Of a DNA stretch of 64,000 nt, positions 43,775-52,594 are shown in pieces. Source of the stretch: Tepidanaerobacteraceae bacterium (lineage in GTDB: Bacteria; Bacillota; Thermosediminibacteria; Thermosediminibacterales; Tepidanaerobacteraceae). The translations under genes and the position numbers were made by a program. Numbering within the stretch: the stretch's first letter is position 1; each line of letters starts with the position of its first letter. The notes beneath the pieces were generated by a model, which searched no databases, was not told where the DNA came from, and was given only the letters and a program-made list of their open reading frames with translations. The stretch lies in the NCBI GenBank assembly GCA_024655905.1, contig JANLFP010000002.1:259829-323828 (forward strand). Reading direction: 5' to 3'.

Positions 43775-44218
43775 ATGACCGAAAAAAGTGGATTTTATAT
43801 TATTAAGGATGAAATTCTTCCCGATATTGTACGAAAGACTGTAAAGGCTAAAGAGCTTCTCAAAAGCGGCAAAGTCCGCACTGTGAATGAAGCTACGGAA
43901 AAGGTAGGCATGAGCAGAAGTGCTTTTTATAAATACAAGGATTTCATTTTCCCTTTTTATGAAGCCAGCCTTGGGAAAATAATAACTATTTCGCTGGTTC
44001 TAGAACATCAGCCAGGGGTTTTGTCGAGGATTCTTGATGAAATAGCCAGAGCCCGCGGAAATATTCTGACTATAAACCAGAATATTCCGATACAGGGTCT
44101 TGCAAACGTTACCATCTCATTTGAAACAGGCGACCTGATTAAAAATATCGAGGAACTGATAGAAGAAATACAAAGCAAAAGCGGCGTACAAAAGGTTGAT
44201 ATAATAGCAGGAGAATAA
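43775..44218 (+). CDS. ACT domain protein (PheB-like)
   Basis: A 147-residue protein with an N-terminal helix-turn-helix-like part (VNEATEKVGMSRSAFYKYKD, about 42-61) and a C-terminal ACT domain (about 70-145, EHQPGVLSRILDEIA). It belongs to the family annotated as ACT domain protein PheB. It precedes hom, so it may sense an amino acid of the aspartate family and act on the pathway. The ATG at 43775 follows GGGGAGGAT. Confidence 0.85.
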   Translation: MTEKSGFYIIKDEILPDIVRKTVKAKELLKSGKVRTVNEATEKVGMSRSAFYKYKDFIFPFYEASLGKIITISLVLEHQPGVLSRILDEIARARGNILTINQNIPIQGLANVTISFETGDLIKNIEELIEEIQSKSGVQKVDIIAGE

Positions 44219-44242
44219 TAAAAATATTGGGGGAGGATTATT

Positions 44243-45514
44243 GTGATACAAATCGGGCTTTTAGGCTTCGGTACGGTGGGTTCTGGTGTGGTGGAATTGA
44301 TACAAAAAAACCAGAGCACCATAGCAAAAAGGCTGGGGGAAAATTTAGAAATAAAGAAGATTCTGGTAAGAAATTTAAATAAAAAGAGACTGTTTTCATC
44401 TGAGGAAAAAATCACCGATGATCCGGCGAAGATATTGGGCGATAATGAGATTTCCATAATAGTGGAATTGATTGGAGGGGATGAGCCTGCTCTTACATAT
44501 ATACGCGAGGCTCTCTTGGCGGGCAAACATGTGGTTACAGCCAACAAAGAAGTAATTTCAAAGCACGGAAAGGAACTCCTCGACCTTGCGCAAAAGCAGG
44601 GCGTAAACCTTTTTTTTGAAGCCAGCGTTGGTGGAGGAATTCCCATAATTCGACCAATGAAACAATGTCTGGCTGCCAATGAAGTAATAAAGATAATGGG
44701 GATATTGAACGGTACTACCAATTATATACTGACGCAGATGACAGAAAAAAACAAAAGCTTTGAGGAAGCACTGTGGGAAGCCCAGAAAGAAGGCTATGCC
44801 GAAAGCGACCCGGCGGCTGATATCAATGGTTCTGATGCTGCTAGAAAACTGGCAATTCTATCGTCCATTGCATTCAACTCACGCATTACTCCCGATCAGG
44901 TCTACACAGAAGGCATAGATTCCGTAAATTTGATAGATATAAACTATGCTAAAGAGCTGGGTTACCGAATAAAACTGGTGGCGATTGGCAAAAGGCACGG
45001 GAACGAAGTTGAAGTTTCGGTAACTCCGATACTTTTAAAAGAAAAGCATCCTCTAGCCAGTGTTAGCGACGCTTTTAATGCAATACTTGTCGAAGGAAAC
45101 GCTGTGGGTAGGGTTATGTTCTACGGCCAGGGGGCAGGCAAGATGCCGACAGCAAGCGCAGTAGTTGCTGACATAATGGATGCTGTCAGAACAAGGAGTG
45201 GAAACAGGATTTACTGTACCTGTTACGATGAGTTGAATATAATGAATCCCGGGCATTCAATCTCAAGGTTTTATCTGAGACTGAGAGTTACGGACAAGCC
45301 CGGCGTACTTTCTAAAATTTCAGGAGCCATGGGAGAAAACCAAATTAGCTTATCCCAGGTTTTTCAGAAAAATACAATGGACCATACGGCGGAAATAGTC
45401 ATGGTCACATATGAAGTGCCTTTTGAAAATCTTCAAAACGCACTTGAAGAAATAAAAGCATACAGGCAGGTTGAAGAAATATCAAGTGTAATTAGAGTAG
45501 AGGAGGAATCTTGA
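44243..45514 (+). CDS. hom: Homoserine dehydrogenase
   Basis: A 423-residue enzyme reducing aspartate semialdehyde to homoserine. It has an N-terminal Rossmann loop GLLGFGTVGSGVVE (about 5-18), TANKEVISKHG with the conserved lysine, the GILNGTTNYILT block, and EAQKEGYAESDPAADINGSD (the catalytic region, about 174-193). A C-terminal ACT domain (about 350-423) suggests feedback control by threonine. It starts with GTG after GGGGGAGG and is followed immediately by thrC. Confidence 0.96.
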   Translation: MIQIGLLGFGTVGSGVVELIQKNQSTIAKRLGENLEIKKILVRNLNKKRLFSSEEKITDDPAKILGDNEISIIVELIGGDEPALTYIREALLAGKHVVTANKEVISKHGKELLDLAQKQGVNLFFEASVGGGIPIIRPMKQCLAANEVIKIMGILNGTTNYILTQMTEKNKSFEEALWEAQKEGYAESDPAADINGSDAARKLAILSSIAFNSRITPDQVYTEGIDSVNLIDINYAKELGYRIKLVAIGKRHGNEVEVSVTPILLKEKHPLASVSDAFNAILVEGNAVGRVMFYGQGAGKMPTASAVVADIMDAVRTRSGNRIYCTCYDELNIMNPGHSISRFYLRLRVTDKPGVLSKISGAMGENQISLSQVFQKNTMDHTAEIVMVTYEVPFENLQNALEEIKAYRQVEEISSVIRVEEES

Positions 45515-46570
45515 ATGACAAGAACTGGTGTTATAGAAAGATATTTTTCGCACCTTCCGGTAAGAGATCCGAAGAACATAATTACCCTCTATGAAGGAGA
45601 TACTCCGCTTTTAAGGGCGAATAATCTTGAAAATTACCTTGGTACTGGCGCGCATATTTACCTCAAATATGAAGGGATGAATCCCACGGGTTCTTTTAAG
45701 GATAGGGGAATGACTGTGGCTGTTTCAAAAGCGGTCGAAGACGGAGCCGATGCGGTTATTTGCGCATCCACCGGCAATACTTCGGCTTCCGCTGCAGCAT
45801 ATGCGGCGAAAGCTTCTTTGAAATGCGTCGTATTGATTCCGGATGGAGCCATTGCCATGGGGAAATTGGCACAGGCTGTAGCATACGGTGCAAAGGTTAT
45901 TGCCGTAAAAGGGAATTTTGATACAGCTTTAAAAATGGTGAGACAATTAGCGCAAAAACATCCAATCACCCTGGTGAATTCAATAAATCCTTACAGGATA
46001 GAAGGGCAGAAAACTGCGGCATTTGAAATCTGCGACCAATTGTCAGAGGCTCCGGATTATCTGGCCATTCCTGTGGGCAATGCAGGAAACATCACGGCTT
46101 ACTGGAAGGGCTTTAAGGAATACCATGCTCTCAAAAAATCTACCAGGCTTCCCAAAATGATAGGATTTCAGGCTGCCGGCGCGGCACCGATAGTGGAAAA
46201 CCGTGTCATTGAAAACCCTTCCACAATCGCTACGGCCATACGCATTGGGAATCCGGCCAGTTGGGAATTTGCAGTGGAGGCTGCTGCCGAATCCGGTGGG
46301 AAAATAGATAAAGTCACAGATGAAGAAATTCTTGAAGCATATTCCATACTTGCAAAAAAGGAAGGAATTTTTGCAGAACCGGCATCTGCAGCTTCAGTTG
46401 CGGGAGTCATAAAATATTGCAAACTGAATGGCTTCAGAGAAGGGGAAAAAATAGTCTGCGTATTAACAGGCCATGGTCTCAAAGACCCGAATACAGCCAT
46501 ACAAAACGGTGTTACACCGGAGACTGTAGATGCTGAAATAAAAGCGCTCGAAAAAAAGATTTTCGGGTGA
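45515..46570 (+). CDS. thrC: Threonine synthase
   Basis: A 351-residue PLP-dependent enzyme that converts phosphohomoserine to threonine. The PLP lysine is in [13 protein letters not shown] (about 54-66), the serine/threonine loop is [15 protein letters not shown], and PVGNAGN binds the phosphate of PLP. It belongs to the shorter class typical of Firmicutes and plants without a regulatory N terminus. Its ATG directly follows the hom stop, and GAGGAGGAA is inside hom. Confidence 0.96.
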   Translation: MTRTGVIERYFSHLPVRDPKNIITLYEGDTPLLRANNLENYLGTGAHIYLKYEGMNPTGSFKDRGMTVAVSKAVEDGADAVICASTGNTSASAAAYAAKASLKCVVLIPDGAIAMGKLAQAVAYGAKVIAVKGNFDTALKMVRQLAQKHPITLVNSINPYRIEGQKTAAFEICDQLSEAPDYLAIPVGNAGNITAYWKGFKEYHALKKSTRLPKMIGFQAAGAAPIVENRVIENPSTIATAIRIGNPASWEFAVEAAAESGGKIDKVTDEEILEAYSILAKKEGIFAEPASAASVAGVIKYCKLNGFREGEKIVCVLTGHGLKDPNTAIQNGVTPETVDAEIKALEKKIFG

Positions 46571-46581
46571 GAGGTGAGATT

Positions 46582-47472
46582 ATGGTTCGTGTAAGGGTTC
46601 CAGCCACTACTGCTAATATCGGGCCAGGCTTTGATTGTCTCGGAGCGGCTCTGGGCCTTTATAATTATATAGAAATGGAATTCTGGGACAAGCCCGAGAT
46701 TGAGGTTATGGGTGAAGGCCGGAATGAAATAATAAGAGATGAAACAAACCTTGTTTATCTAGCTGCTGAGAAGGTCTTATCAGAAGCGGGGTTAAAAAAA
46801 CCGCTGAGAATAAAGCTTGAAAACAATATTCCACTGGCCCGGGGGCTGGGAAGCAGCGCAGCCTGCATAGCTGGGGGGATGCTCGCTGCCAATGAGCTAA
46901 TTTGCAGACATTTTTCTACTGACAGAATTATCGATATGGCGACCGGGATGGAGGGTCATCCCGACAATGTTGTGCCAGCACTGGTGGGAGGGTTTTCGAT
47001 TTGCATGCTGCATGAAGGGAAGGTGATTTACAGGAATCTTCCCATTCCAGAAAACCTGAGATTTATTGCAGCAATACCGCGTTTTCAGCTTGAAACCGTG
47101 AGAGCCAGAAAAGTGTTACCGAAAGAGATACCTTTATCCGATGCCGTATTCAATCTCAGCCGCACTGCTTTAATGGTATCAGCATTTTGCAGTGGCAATT
47201 TTGAGGATTTTGCGGTTTTTTGCCAGGATAAACTGCATCAACCGTATAGAAGCACGCTTATTCCGGGTCTGGAAAAGATGATAGAAACAGTGGCGCGGCA
47301 GGGTGCTCTCGGTTGTTTCTTAAGCGGAGCAGGCCCTACAGTCATATGCATTTCTAATGAAGATAAAGCTGATTTTTTCGGAAAAATCATGGTAAAAACA
47401 TTTTCAGATGAGGGAGTTGAATCAGAATACAAAATTCTGATGCCCGACCAGAAAGGCACGTGTTTATTATAA
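46582..47472 (+). CDS. thrB: Homoserine kinase
   Basis: A 296-residue GHMP-superfamily kinase that phosphorylates homoserine. The motifs are VPATTANIGPGFDCLG (about 6-21), the ATP loop PLARGLGSSAACIAGG (about 85-100) and GCFLSGAGPTVI near the end. The ATG at 46582 is preceded by GAGGTGAGATT; upstream in-frame GTG lies inside the thrC end. hom, thrC and thrB together complete the route from aspartate semialdehyde to threonine. Confidence 0.96.
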   Translation: MVRVRVPATTANIGPGFDCLGAALGLYNYIEMEFWDKPEIEVMGEGRNEIIRDETNLVYLAAEKVLSEAGLKKPLRIKLENNIPLARGLGSSAACIAGGMLAANELICRHFSTDRIIDMATGMEGHPDNVVPALVGGFSICMLHEGKVIYRNLPIPENLRFIAAIPRFQLETVRARKVLPKEIPLSDAVFNLSRTALMVSAFCSGNFEDFAVFCQDKLHQPYRSTLIPGLEKMIETVARQGALGCFLSGAGPTVICISNEDKADFFGKIMVKTFSDEGVESEYKILMPDQKGTCLL

Positions 47473-47626
47473 AAATATCGGCAAAAAAAATTGTTTCATA
47501 GGATGGAGTCGCCCTAAATTAAAAAGGAATTGAAAAATAACCTCCATTCTGTAGAGTCAGCTCCAACCTGAACTAACGTTTTGTTAAGTTGATATTATTA
47601 AAACGCAAAAAAAATCTATTAAGGAC

Positions 47627-47655
47627 TTGCAAATAATTGATATATCCATTATAAT
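47627..47655 (+). promoter_or_regulatory. Sigma-A promoter of tRNA-Pro(GGG)
   Basis: TTGCAA (47627-47632) and TATAAT (47650-47655) are separated by 17 bases, with the start expected near 47662. The 47473-47626 stretch upstream shows only weak inverted repeats and no gene. Confidence 0.75.
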
Positions 47656-47676
47656 AAAAAAAGAATTGAAATCTGT

Positions 47677-47753
47677 CTGGGTGTGGCGCAGTTTGGTAGC
47701 GCGCTAGAATGGGGTTCTAGAGGCCGGGGGTTCAAGTCCCCCCACTCAGACCA
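47677..47753 (+). tRNA. tRNA-Pro(GGG)
   Basis: A 77-base cloverleaf with encoded CCA (47751-47753). The acceptor CTGGGTG pairs with CACTCAG (one G-U), the D-arm is GCGC/GCGC, the anticodon stem CTAGA/TCTAG closes loop ATGGGGT with anticodon GGG, and the T-arm GGGGG/CCCCC encloses TTCAAGT. It reads CCC and CCU codons. It has its own promoter and terminator. Confidence 0.96.
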
Positions 47754-47766
47754 TAAAAAGCTAATA

Positions 47767-47795
47767 AAAATGCCGTTTGATCGGCATTTTTTTTT
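47767..47795 (+). terminator. Rho-independent terminator after tRNA-Pro(GGG)
   Basis: AAAATGCCG and CGGCATTTT arms around TTTGAT, followed by a T run. Confidence 0.88.
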
Positions 47796-47885
47796 ACTCA
47801 AACAATTTACATAAAAATTGTTCGGAAAAAGAGGATTATTCCTTTTTTTGGAGAAAATATAATTAAACTCTAAAAGGTGGAAAAC

Positions 47886-49091
47886 ATGCAACCTCCTATA
47901 AACAGAAAGGTAGTATTTTTAAAACAAAAAAAAACCGGTTCTTTCAAATTAATTTGGATCTGTGGGGCAGCAGCGATTCTTATATTGATTTATTTGCTTT
48001 TCGAGCATTATTATATCAAGACCTATACGGTTAGGCAGGGAACTATTCATAAAAATATTTCCGCCGAAGCGATTATTGTAAAAAAGGAAACAGTGATCAA
48101 TTCACCGGCTGACGGCAAGCTTCAAATCATGGTGAAACCTGGTGAAAGGGTAAGAGTAGGAACGCCGTTATTCATGGTTATAACAGATCCTGAACAAAAA
48201 GAAAATTATGAGAAACACATAGCGGATTTGCAGAAAAACATTAAAGACATGCAGGATTCACTCAACTCTTCCGTATCATTGAATGTTTTAAACAAATCAA
48301 TCGATGACGTGACAAAAAAATTGAAGGATGCTGTAGCAAATGGACAATTTGATAGAACAAAGGCATTAAAAAATGAACTTGCAAAGCTGACGGATGAAAA
48401 GCAGAAGAAACTACAATCAGGTAAAACAAGCATAAAAAGCCTGGAAGAAAGCGTCAATGAACTAAAAAAGAAATTGAGTTCAATAGAATTGCTGGTAAAT
48501 GCGCCCGAAGCAGGGATTGTAAGTTTTAATATTGACGGTATGGAAGAAATATTGACTCCTGATAATGTAAAAACCATATCCGTTCATCAATTACTAACAA
48601 TTGACAACCCGTCAATGACTCAGGAAATACCGGAAACAGCGGGCATTAACAGACCGGTTTTAAAAATAGTGGACAATTTTGCGTGGTATCTTGCATCAGA
48701 TATTAGAAATTCTGGGTTAAAAGTGGGAAAAAATTACGATATTGCTATAAAACAATCGAATATGAATGAGAAAATAACGGCAAAACTGGTGGATATTCAT
48801 GATAGCAACTCTGTAGGCGTGTTTTTGGTTGAAAAAGACACGCCGGAAATGACAAAGTTCAGAAAGGTAAATTTGGAAATAGCAACCGACACTGTTTCGG
48901 GCAATATGATTCCGGTATCGGGGATAGTTAATATGGACGGAGAAGAAGGGGTTTATCTTATGGAAGGAGGAAGCAGGGTTTTCCGCTCGGTGAAAGTAAT
49001 TTCAAGCGATGAATCCTATGCAATAGTGGAAGGTTTGAAGTTGGGAGATAAAATATTATTGGGTGAGAAGGGTTCTATATGGAAACATTAG
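47886..49091 (+). CDS. HlyD/membrane-fusion-like adaptor protein
   Basis: A 401-residue protein with one N-terminal membrane segment (about 19-37), a split biotinyl-lipoyl (barrel-sandwich) domain (about 45-100 and 205-230), a long coiled coil between the halves (about 100-200) and a beta-barrel domain. This is the HlyD family architecture. No ABC transporter or outer membrane is at hand, so its partner is unknown. It lies directly upstream of ylmE and overlaps it by 13 bases, so it belongs to the ylmE-sepF-divIVA unit, an arrangement seen in Clostridia. The ATG at 47886 follows AAAGGTGG. Confidence 0.82.
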   Translation: MQPPINRKVVFLKQKKTGSFKLIWICGAAAILILIYLLFEHYYIKTYTVRQGTIHKNISAEAIIVKKETVINSPADGKLQIMVKPGERVRVGTPLFMVITDPEQKENYEKHIADLQKNIKDMQDSLNSSVSLNVLNKSIDDVTKKLKDAVANGQFDRTKALKNELAKLTDEKQKKLQSGKTSIKSLEESVNELKKKLSSIELLVNAPEAGIVSFNIDGMEEILTPDNVKTISVHQLLTIDNPSMTQEIPETAGINRPVLKIVDNFAWYLASDIRNSGLKVGKNYDIAIKQSNMNEKITAKLVDIHDSNSVGVFLVEKDTPEMTKFRKVNLEIATDTVSGNMIPVSGIVNMDGEEGVYLMEGGSRVFRSVKVISSDESYAIVEGLKLGDKILLGEKGSIWKH

Positions 49092-49768
49092 AAAAGAACA
49101 TAGAAGTGTTAAAATCGAAGATATGCGAAGCGGCTATAAAATCAGGGAGATCTCCGGATGAAATCCATATTGTGGCGGTTACAAAAACCGTTTTGCCGGA
49201 AATCATCCAAAAAGCCGTCAATTGCGGAGTGACTTTATTGGGAGAAAACAGGGTTCAGGAAGCCGCAAAAAAAGTTAATCTGATAAAAGGCGATGTAAAA
49301 TGGCATCTGATAGGGCACCTTCAAAAAAATAAAGTAAAACCTGCTGTAAAGCTTTTTTCTATGATACAATCTTTGGATAGCGTGGAGCTGGCCGAAGAAA
49401 TAGATAAAAGGGCTTGCGAAATGCAAAAGATTATGGAGGTTTTGATACAGATAAATATAGGGAGGGAGGAGTCCAAGTTTGGAATAGATGTTGAAGACGC
49501 TGTTGAATTTGCAAATAGGATTGCACGGTTTTCTCATATAAAGATTCGAGGTTTGATGGCCATAGCGCCGTTTAAAGAAAACACCGAAGAATTAAGACCT
49601 TATTTTAGGAAAATGAATGATGTTTTTATGAAAATAAAGATGCTTAGCTTAAAAAATGTAGATATGAGTATATTATCAATGGGAATGACAAACGATTTTC
49701 AAATTGCCATCGAAGAAGGAGCCAACATGATAAGAATTGGCACCGGAATATTTGGCAAAAGAAAGTAA
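49079..49768 (+). CDS. YggS/YlmE family PLP-binding protein
   Basis: A 229-residue PLP homeostasis protein with an alanine racemase-like TIM barrel but no racemase partner domain. The PLP lysine is in IVAVTKTV (about 30-37). Further marks are LLGENRVQEA, WHLIGHLQKNK, SMGMTNDFQIAIEEGA and MIRIGTGIFG. The orthologue in Bacillus is ylmE, in the sepF operon. The ATG overlaps the HlyD-like gene. Confidence 0.94.
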   Translation: METLEKNIEVLKSKICEAAIKSGRSPDEIHIVAVTKTVLPEIIQKAVNCGVTLLGENRVQEAAKKVNLIKGDVKWHLIGHLQKNKVKPAVKLFSMIQSLDSVELAEEIDKRACEMQKIMEVLIQINIGREESKFGIDVEDAVEFANRIARFSHIKIRGLMAIAPFKENTEELRPYFRKMNDVFMKIKMLSLKNVDMSILSMGMTNDFQIAIEEGANMIRIGTGIFGKRK

Positions 49769-49802
49769 TAAAACAAAATTTTACCGGAAAAGAGGACAAG
49801 AC

Positions 49803-50234
49803 ATGGCTGGGAAAAATATCTTTAACAGAATTTTATATTTTTTGGGCATAGAAGATGAATATCCGGTCCATGCAGACGATATTGAGGATTATCAGCCTTA
49901 TTCAGCTCGCAATGATATAAAACAAAAAGGCAGGGTAATTAATATTCATCAATCGTCAAAAAATAAAATGGTGATATATAAACCAACTTCTTTTGACGAA
50001 GTGAGGGAAATATCGGATGAAGTCAAGAGCAGGCGGGCTGTAATTGTTAACATGGAAAAACTCGACAAAGAAAACGCCAAGCGCGTGCTGGATTTTATGA
50101 GCGGAAGCATTTATGCGCTCAACGGAACGGTCAAAAAAATTGGGCCGGGTATCTTTATATTTGCTCCTGACAATGTAGATGTATCCGGAACTGCGGTGGA
50201 AGAAAATCTGGAAAAATCTTTTTCACTAAAATAA
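49803..50234 (+). CDS. sepF: Cell division protein SepF
   Basis: A 143-residue SepF. It has an N-terminal amphipathic helix (NIFNRILYFLG, about 4-14) for membrane binding, a linker, then the compact domain that polymerises and binds FtsZ (KPTSFDEVREISDEVKSRRA to GTVKKIGPGIFIFAPDNV). It helps FtsA anchor the Z ring and shapes the septum. The ATG at 49803 follows GAGGACAAGAC, and in-frame codons upstream overlap ylmE. Confidence 0.94.
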   Translation: MAGKNIFNRILYFLGIEDEYPVHADDIEDYQPYSARNDIKQKGRVINIHQSSKNKMVIYKPTSFDEVREISDEVKSRRAVIVNMEKLDKENAKRVLDFMSGSIYALNGTVKKIGPGIFIFAPDNVDVSGTAVEENLEKSFSLK

Positions 50235-50256
50235 GTCATTCGCAGAGGTGGTTTTT

Positions 50257-50538
50257 TTGGTGTTGATTAAAGCCGTGGATCTATTTTTTCAGTTTATATA
50301 TTTAATGGTGGTAGCAAGGGTTTTTTTATCCTGGGTGCCTTCCGCTGCCAATTCTGGCATCGGCAGGTTTATTTTCCAGGTAACTGAACCTATTCTTGAA
50401 CCCTTCAGAGTGTTATTTTCAAGATTCATTTCAAAAGGACCCGGATTGTATCTGGATTTCTCTCCAGTTGCCGCGCTTTTTGTGTTGGAGATTGTGCGGC
50501 GTCTTTTATTGAATTTTCTTATAAGAATGTCATTTTAG
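50257..50538 (+). CDS. YggT family membrane protein (YlmG)
   Basis: A 93-residue membrane protein with two segments (about 3-27 and 65-85) and the family motif RVFLSWVP, later TEPILEPFR. The start is the TTG at 50257 or the next codon GTG at 50260, preceded by AGAGGTG. The YggT/YlmG family affects membrane or nucleoid organisation in other bacteria and sits between sepF and divIVA in Gram-positive genomes. In Bacillus, ylmH follows; here divIVA comes next. Confidence 0.9.
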   Translation: MVLIKAVDLFFQFIYLMVVARVFLSWVPSAANSGIGRFIFQVTEPILEPFRVLFSRFISKGPGLYLDFSPVAALFVLEIVRRLLLNFLIRMSF

Positions 50539-50551
50539 GGAGATGAGCATA

Positions 50552-51256
50552 ATGGCGCTGGCGCCCATTGAAATTCAGAAAAAAGAGTTTAGACGTTCTT
50601 TTAGAGGATATAACGAGGAAGAAGTCAAGAACTTTCTTGAAAAAATTTCGTCGGATTATGAGAAAATATACAAACAAAATCAGGATTTAAAAGAAGAAAT
50701 AACTTCCCTGCAGGAAAAAATACAGCAATATCGGGATATGGAATCCACGTTGAAAAACGCTGTGATATTGGCTCAAAAAACTGCCGAAGATACCAGGAGA
50801 AATGCCTTGAAAGAAAAAGAAATAATCCTTAGGGAAGCCCTTGTTAAAGCTGAAAAAATAATCAACAGGGCGGAGCAAAGATTTGTAGCCTTGAACGGAC
50901 GTTATGATGAACTTAAAATGCAATTTAATTTATTTAAAACAAGATTTACTAATTTTTTACAATCGCAGATTGAAATCGTTAACTCATGTGAATTAAATGA
51001 TATTGATGAAAACCGGTATATATTCGATTCAACAGAAATGGTAGCTGCAGGGAGTGATGAAGTAAAAAAAGAGCATGAATCAGATTCGATGCATGCAAAT
51101 GATTTGGATGTATCGGATGCCTTGAATTCAAGTGATGAGGCTTGTGCCGAAACTGTAGATTTTAGTGAGGATAATCAGAGCAAGTATGATGCATCATCCG
51201 GGGGCGAAGTGCAGGAAAATGCCTCAAAGGATGAAGAACCGGAGCAAAAGGAGTAA
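50552..51256 (+). CDS. divIVA: Cell pole and septum protein DivIVA
   Basis: A 234-residue DivIVA. The N-terminal membrane-binding domain carries PIEIQKKEFRRSFRGYNEEE (about 4-23), a long coiled coil runs to about 130, and the last 70 residues are very acidic and low in complexity. It marks curved membrane at poles and septa and, in spore formers, helps chromosome anchoring. The extended acidic tail is longer than in Bacillus DivIVA (164 residues). The ATG at 50552 follows GGGAGATGA. Confidence 0.92.
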   Translation: MALAPIEIQKKEFRRSFRGYNEEEVKNFLEKISSDYEKIYKQNQDLKEEITSLQEKIQQYRDMESTLKNAVILAQKTAEDTRRNALKEKEIILREALVKAEKIINRAEQRFVALNGRYDELKMQFNLFKTRFTNFLQSQIEIVNSCELNDIDENRYIFDSTEMVAAGSDEVKKEHESDSMHANDLDVSDALNSSDEACAETVDFSEDNQSKYDASSGGEVQENASKDEEPEQKE

Positions 51257-51260
51257 AAAA

Positions 51261-51512
51261 ATGTCAGGAGAGAAGAGAATTTCGGTCATCGGCATCATTG
51301 TGACGAATCGTGAGGAATCGGCGGAGAAAGTAAATGAAATATTATCAACATATGGACAATATATAATAGGTCGCATGGGAATTCCTTACCGTGAAAGGGG
51401 TATTTCGGTTATGGCACTTATTGTTGATGCTTCCACCGACGAACTGGGAGCACTTACAGGCCGGTTGGGAAATATACCCGGCGTTAAGGTGAAATCAGCA
51501 GTAACTGTATGA
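51261..51512 (+). CDS. TM1266-type iron-only hydrogenase system regulator
   Basis: An 83-residue ACT-like protein of the TM1266 family, annotated as a putative regulator of iron-only hydrogenase systems. The blocks are SVIGIIVTNREESAEKVNEI (about 7-26), GRMGIPYRERGISVMALIVD and IPGVKVKSAVTV at the end. No hydrogenase gene is in the window. GGAG lies 6 bases before the ATG at 51261, four bases after the divIVA stop. Its function in this setting is unknown. Confidence 0.82.
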   Translation: MSGEKRISVIGIIVTNREESAEKVNEILSTYGQYIIGRMGIPYRERGISVMALIVDASTDELGALTGRLGNIPGVKVKSAVTV

Positions 51513-51586
51513 CATGGATACAATATAAAAGTACCGGAGAGAATAAATATGGGCCTGTGTTTTGGAACTGTTTTCAGGAGGATGGC

Positions 51587-51880
51587 ATGAGCAAAGATAA
51601 ATTGATGCAGGATCTGTGCAATAAAATAGATGACCTGTCTGTACAGATAGAAAAATTAAATCTCAGTGAATACATCGAGCTCTTTCGCAATCCCCGGAGG
51701 TTGTTATATGTTAATTTTTTGAGCGGCGTTGCCCGCGGTTTCGGCATGGCTGTCGGATTCACCCTTCTTGGAGCTCTGGTCATATATATGCTGCAACGTC
51801 TGATGATATTAAGGCTTCCATATATAGGCGACTTTATCGCGGATATAATAAAAATAGTGCAAAAAGAACTGGCAAAATAA
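51587..51880 (+). CDS. DUF5665 family membrane protein
   Basis: A 97-residue protein with a short coiled N-terminal part (about 1-30) and one or two membrane segments (about 48-75), then the conserved tail LRLPYIGDFIADIIKIVQK typical of DUF5665. No function is known. The start is the ATG at 51587 after CAGGAGGATGG; the same frame is open upstream from 51509 but without a ribosome site. Confidence 0.78.
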   Translation: MSKDKLMQDLCNKIDDLSVQIEKLNLSEYIELFRNPRRLLYVNFLSGVARGFGMAVGFTLLGALVIYMLQRLMILRLPYIGDFIADIIKIVQKELAK

Positions 51881-51912
51881 TTAAATAAAGAAGCTGCACG
51901 GGAGGCATAACA

Positions 51913-52554
51913 TTGAAAAATATCCAGCATTTTAAAGCAAAACTTGAAGGGTTGAAGGCACAACTCGAAGATGAGATGAAGGTGCTGTTTAAAAGGGGTT
52001 CTGAGCCGTTGAAGGAATCTATAGGCGAACTTTCCGGCTATGATAACCATACGTCCGACCTTGGAGCTGAAACCTTTGAAAGAGAGAAAGATATCGGATT
52101 GAAGGATAACACAAAGATCCTTCTAACCAAGGTGAATCACGCCCTTAATAAAATCAGTGAAGGTTCTTACGGAATTTGTGAAAGATGTGGAAAATTTATT
52201 GATAAAGAAAGACTGGAAGCAATTCCGTATGCCACTCTTTGCCATGGATGCAAAGTAGAAGAAGAAAAATATGAGCTTCATCGCTCCAGACCTTTGGAAG
52301 AAGATGTTTTGAAGTTCCCGTTTGGGAGGAGCTTTCTTGATGACACTGACAGCACTGAGTACGACGGAGAAGATGCATGGCAGGATGTGGCGCGCTACGG
52401 TACATCCAATACACCTCAAGATGAACCAGGAGCAGTTGATTATACCGAAACCTATGCGGAAGGAAATGAAAAAAGAGGTATTTCGGATAGGGGAGATATG
52501 ATTATACATGAGGAAGACCCGGATGAGGACGACAAAAATGAGCTCGGGAATTGA
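51913..52554 (+). CDS. TraR/DksA-type zinc finger protein (YteA-like)
   Basis: A 213-residue protein of the YteA type: N-terminal coiled coil (about 1-60), then a C4 zinc finger CERCGKFI...CHGC (about 88-112), and a long acidic tail. YteA-like proteins are distant relatives of DksA that may bind RNA polymerase; the two acidic residues of DksA at the coiled-coil tip are not evident here. The start is a TTG with GGGAGG 8 bases upstream. A terminator overlaps its stop. Confidence 0.87.
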   Translation: MKNIQHFKAKLEGLKAQLEDEMKVLFKRGSEPLKESIGELSGYDNHTSDLGAETFEREKDIGLKDNTKILLTKVNHALNKISEGSYGICERCGKFIDKERLEAIPYATLCHGCKVEEEKYELHRSRPLEEDVLKFPFGRSFLDDTDSTEYDGEDAWQDVARYGTSNTPQDEPGAVDYTETYAEGNEKRGISDRGDMIIHEEDPDEDDKNELGN

Positions 52555-52582
52555 AAAAATGCCTTTAAAAGGCATTTTTTTT
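52555..52582 (+). terminator. Rho-independent terminator after the TraR/DksA gene
   Basis: AAAAATGCC and GGCATTTTT arms around TTTAAAA, with a T run. It ends the ylmE-sepF-divIVA region. Confidence 0.85.
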
Positions 52583-52594
52583 AAAGCGGCATTC

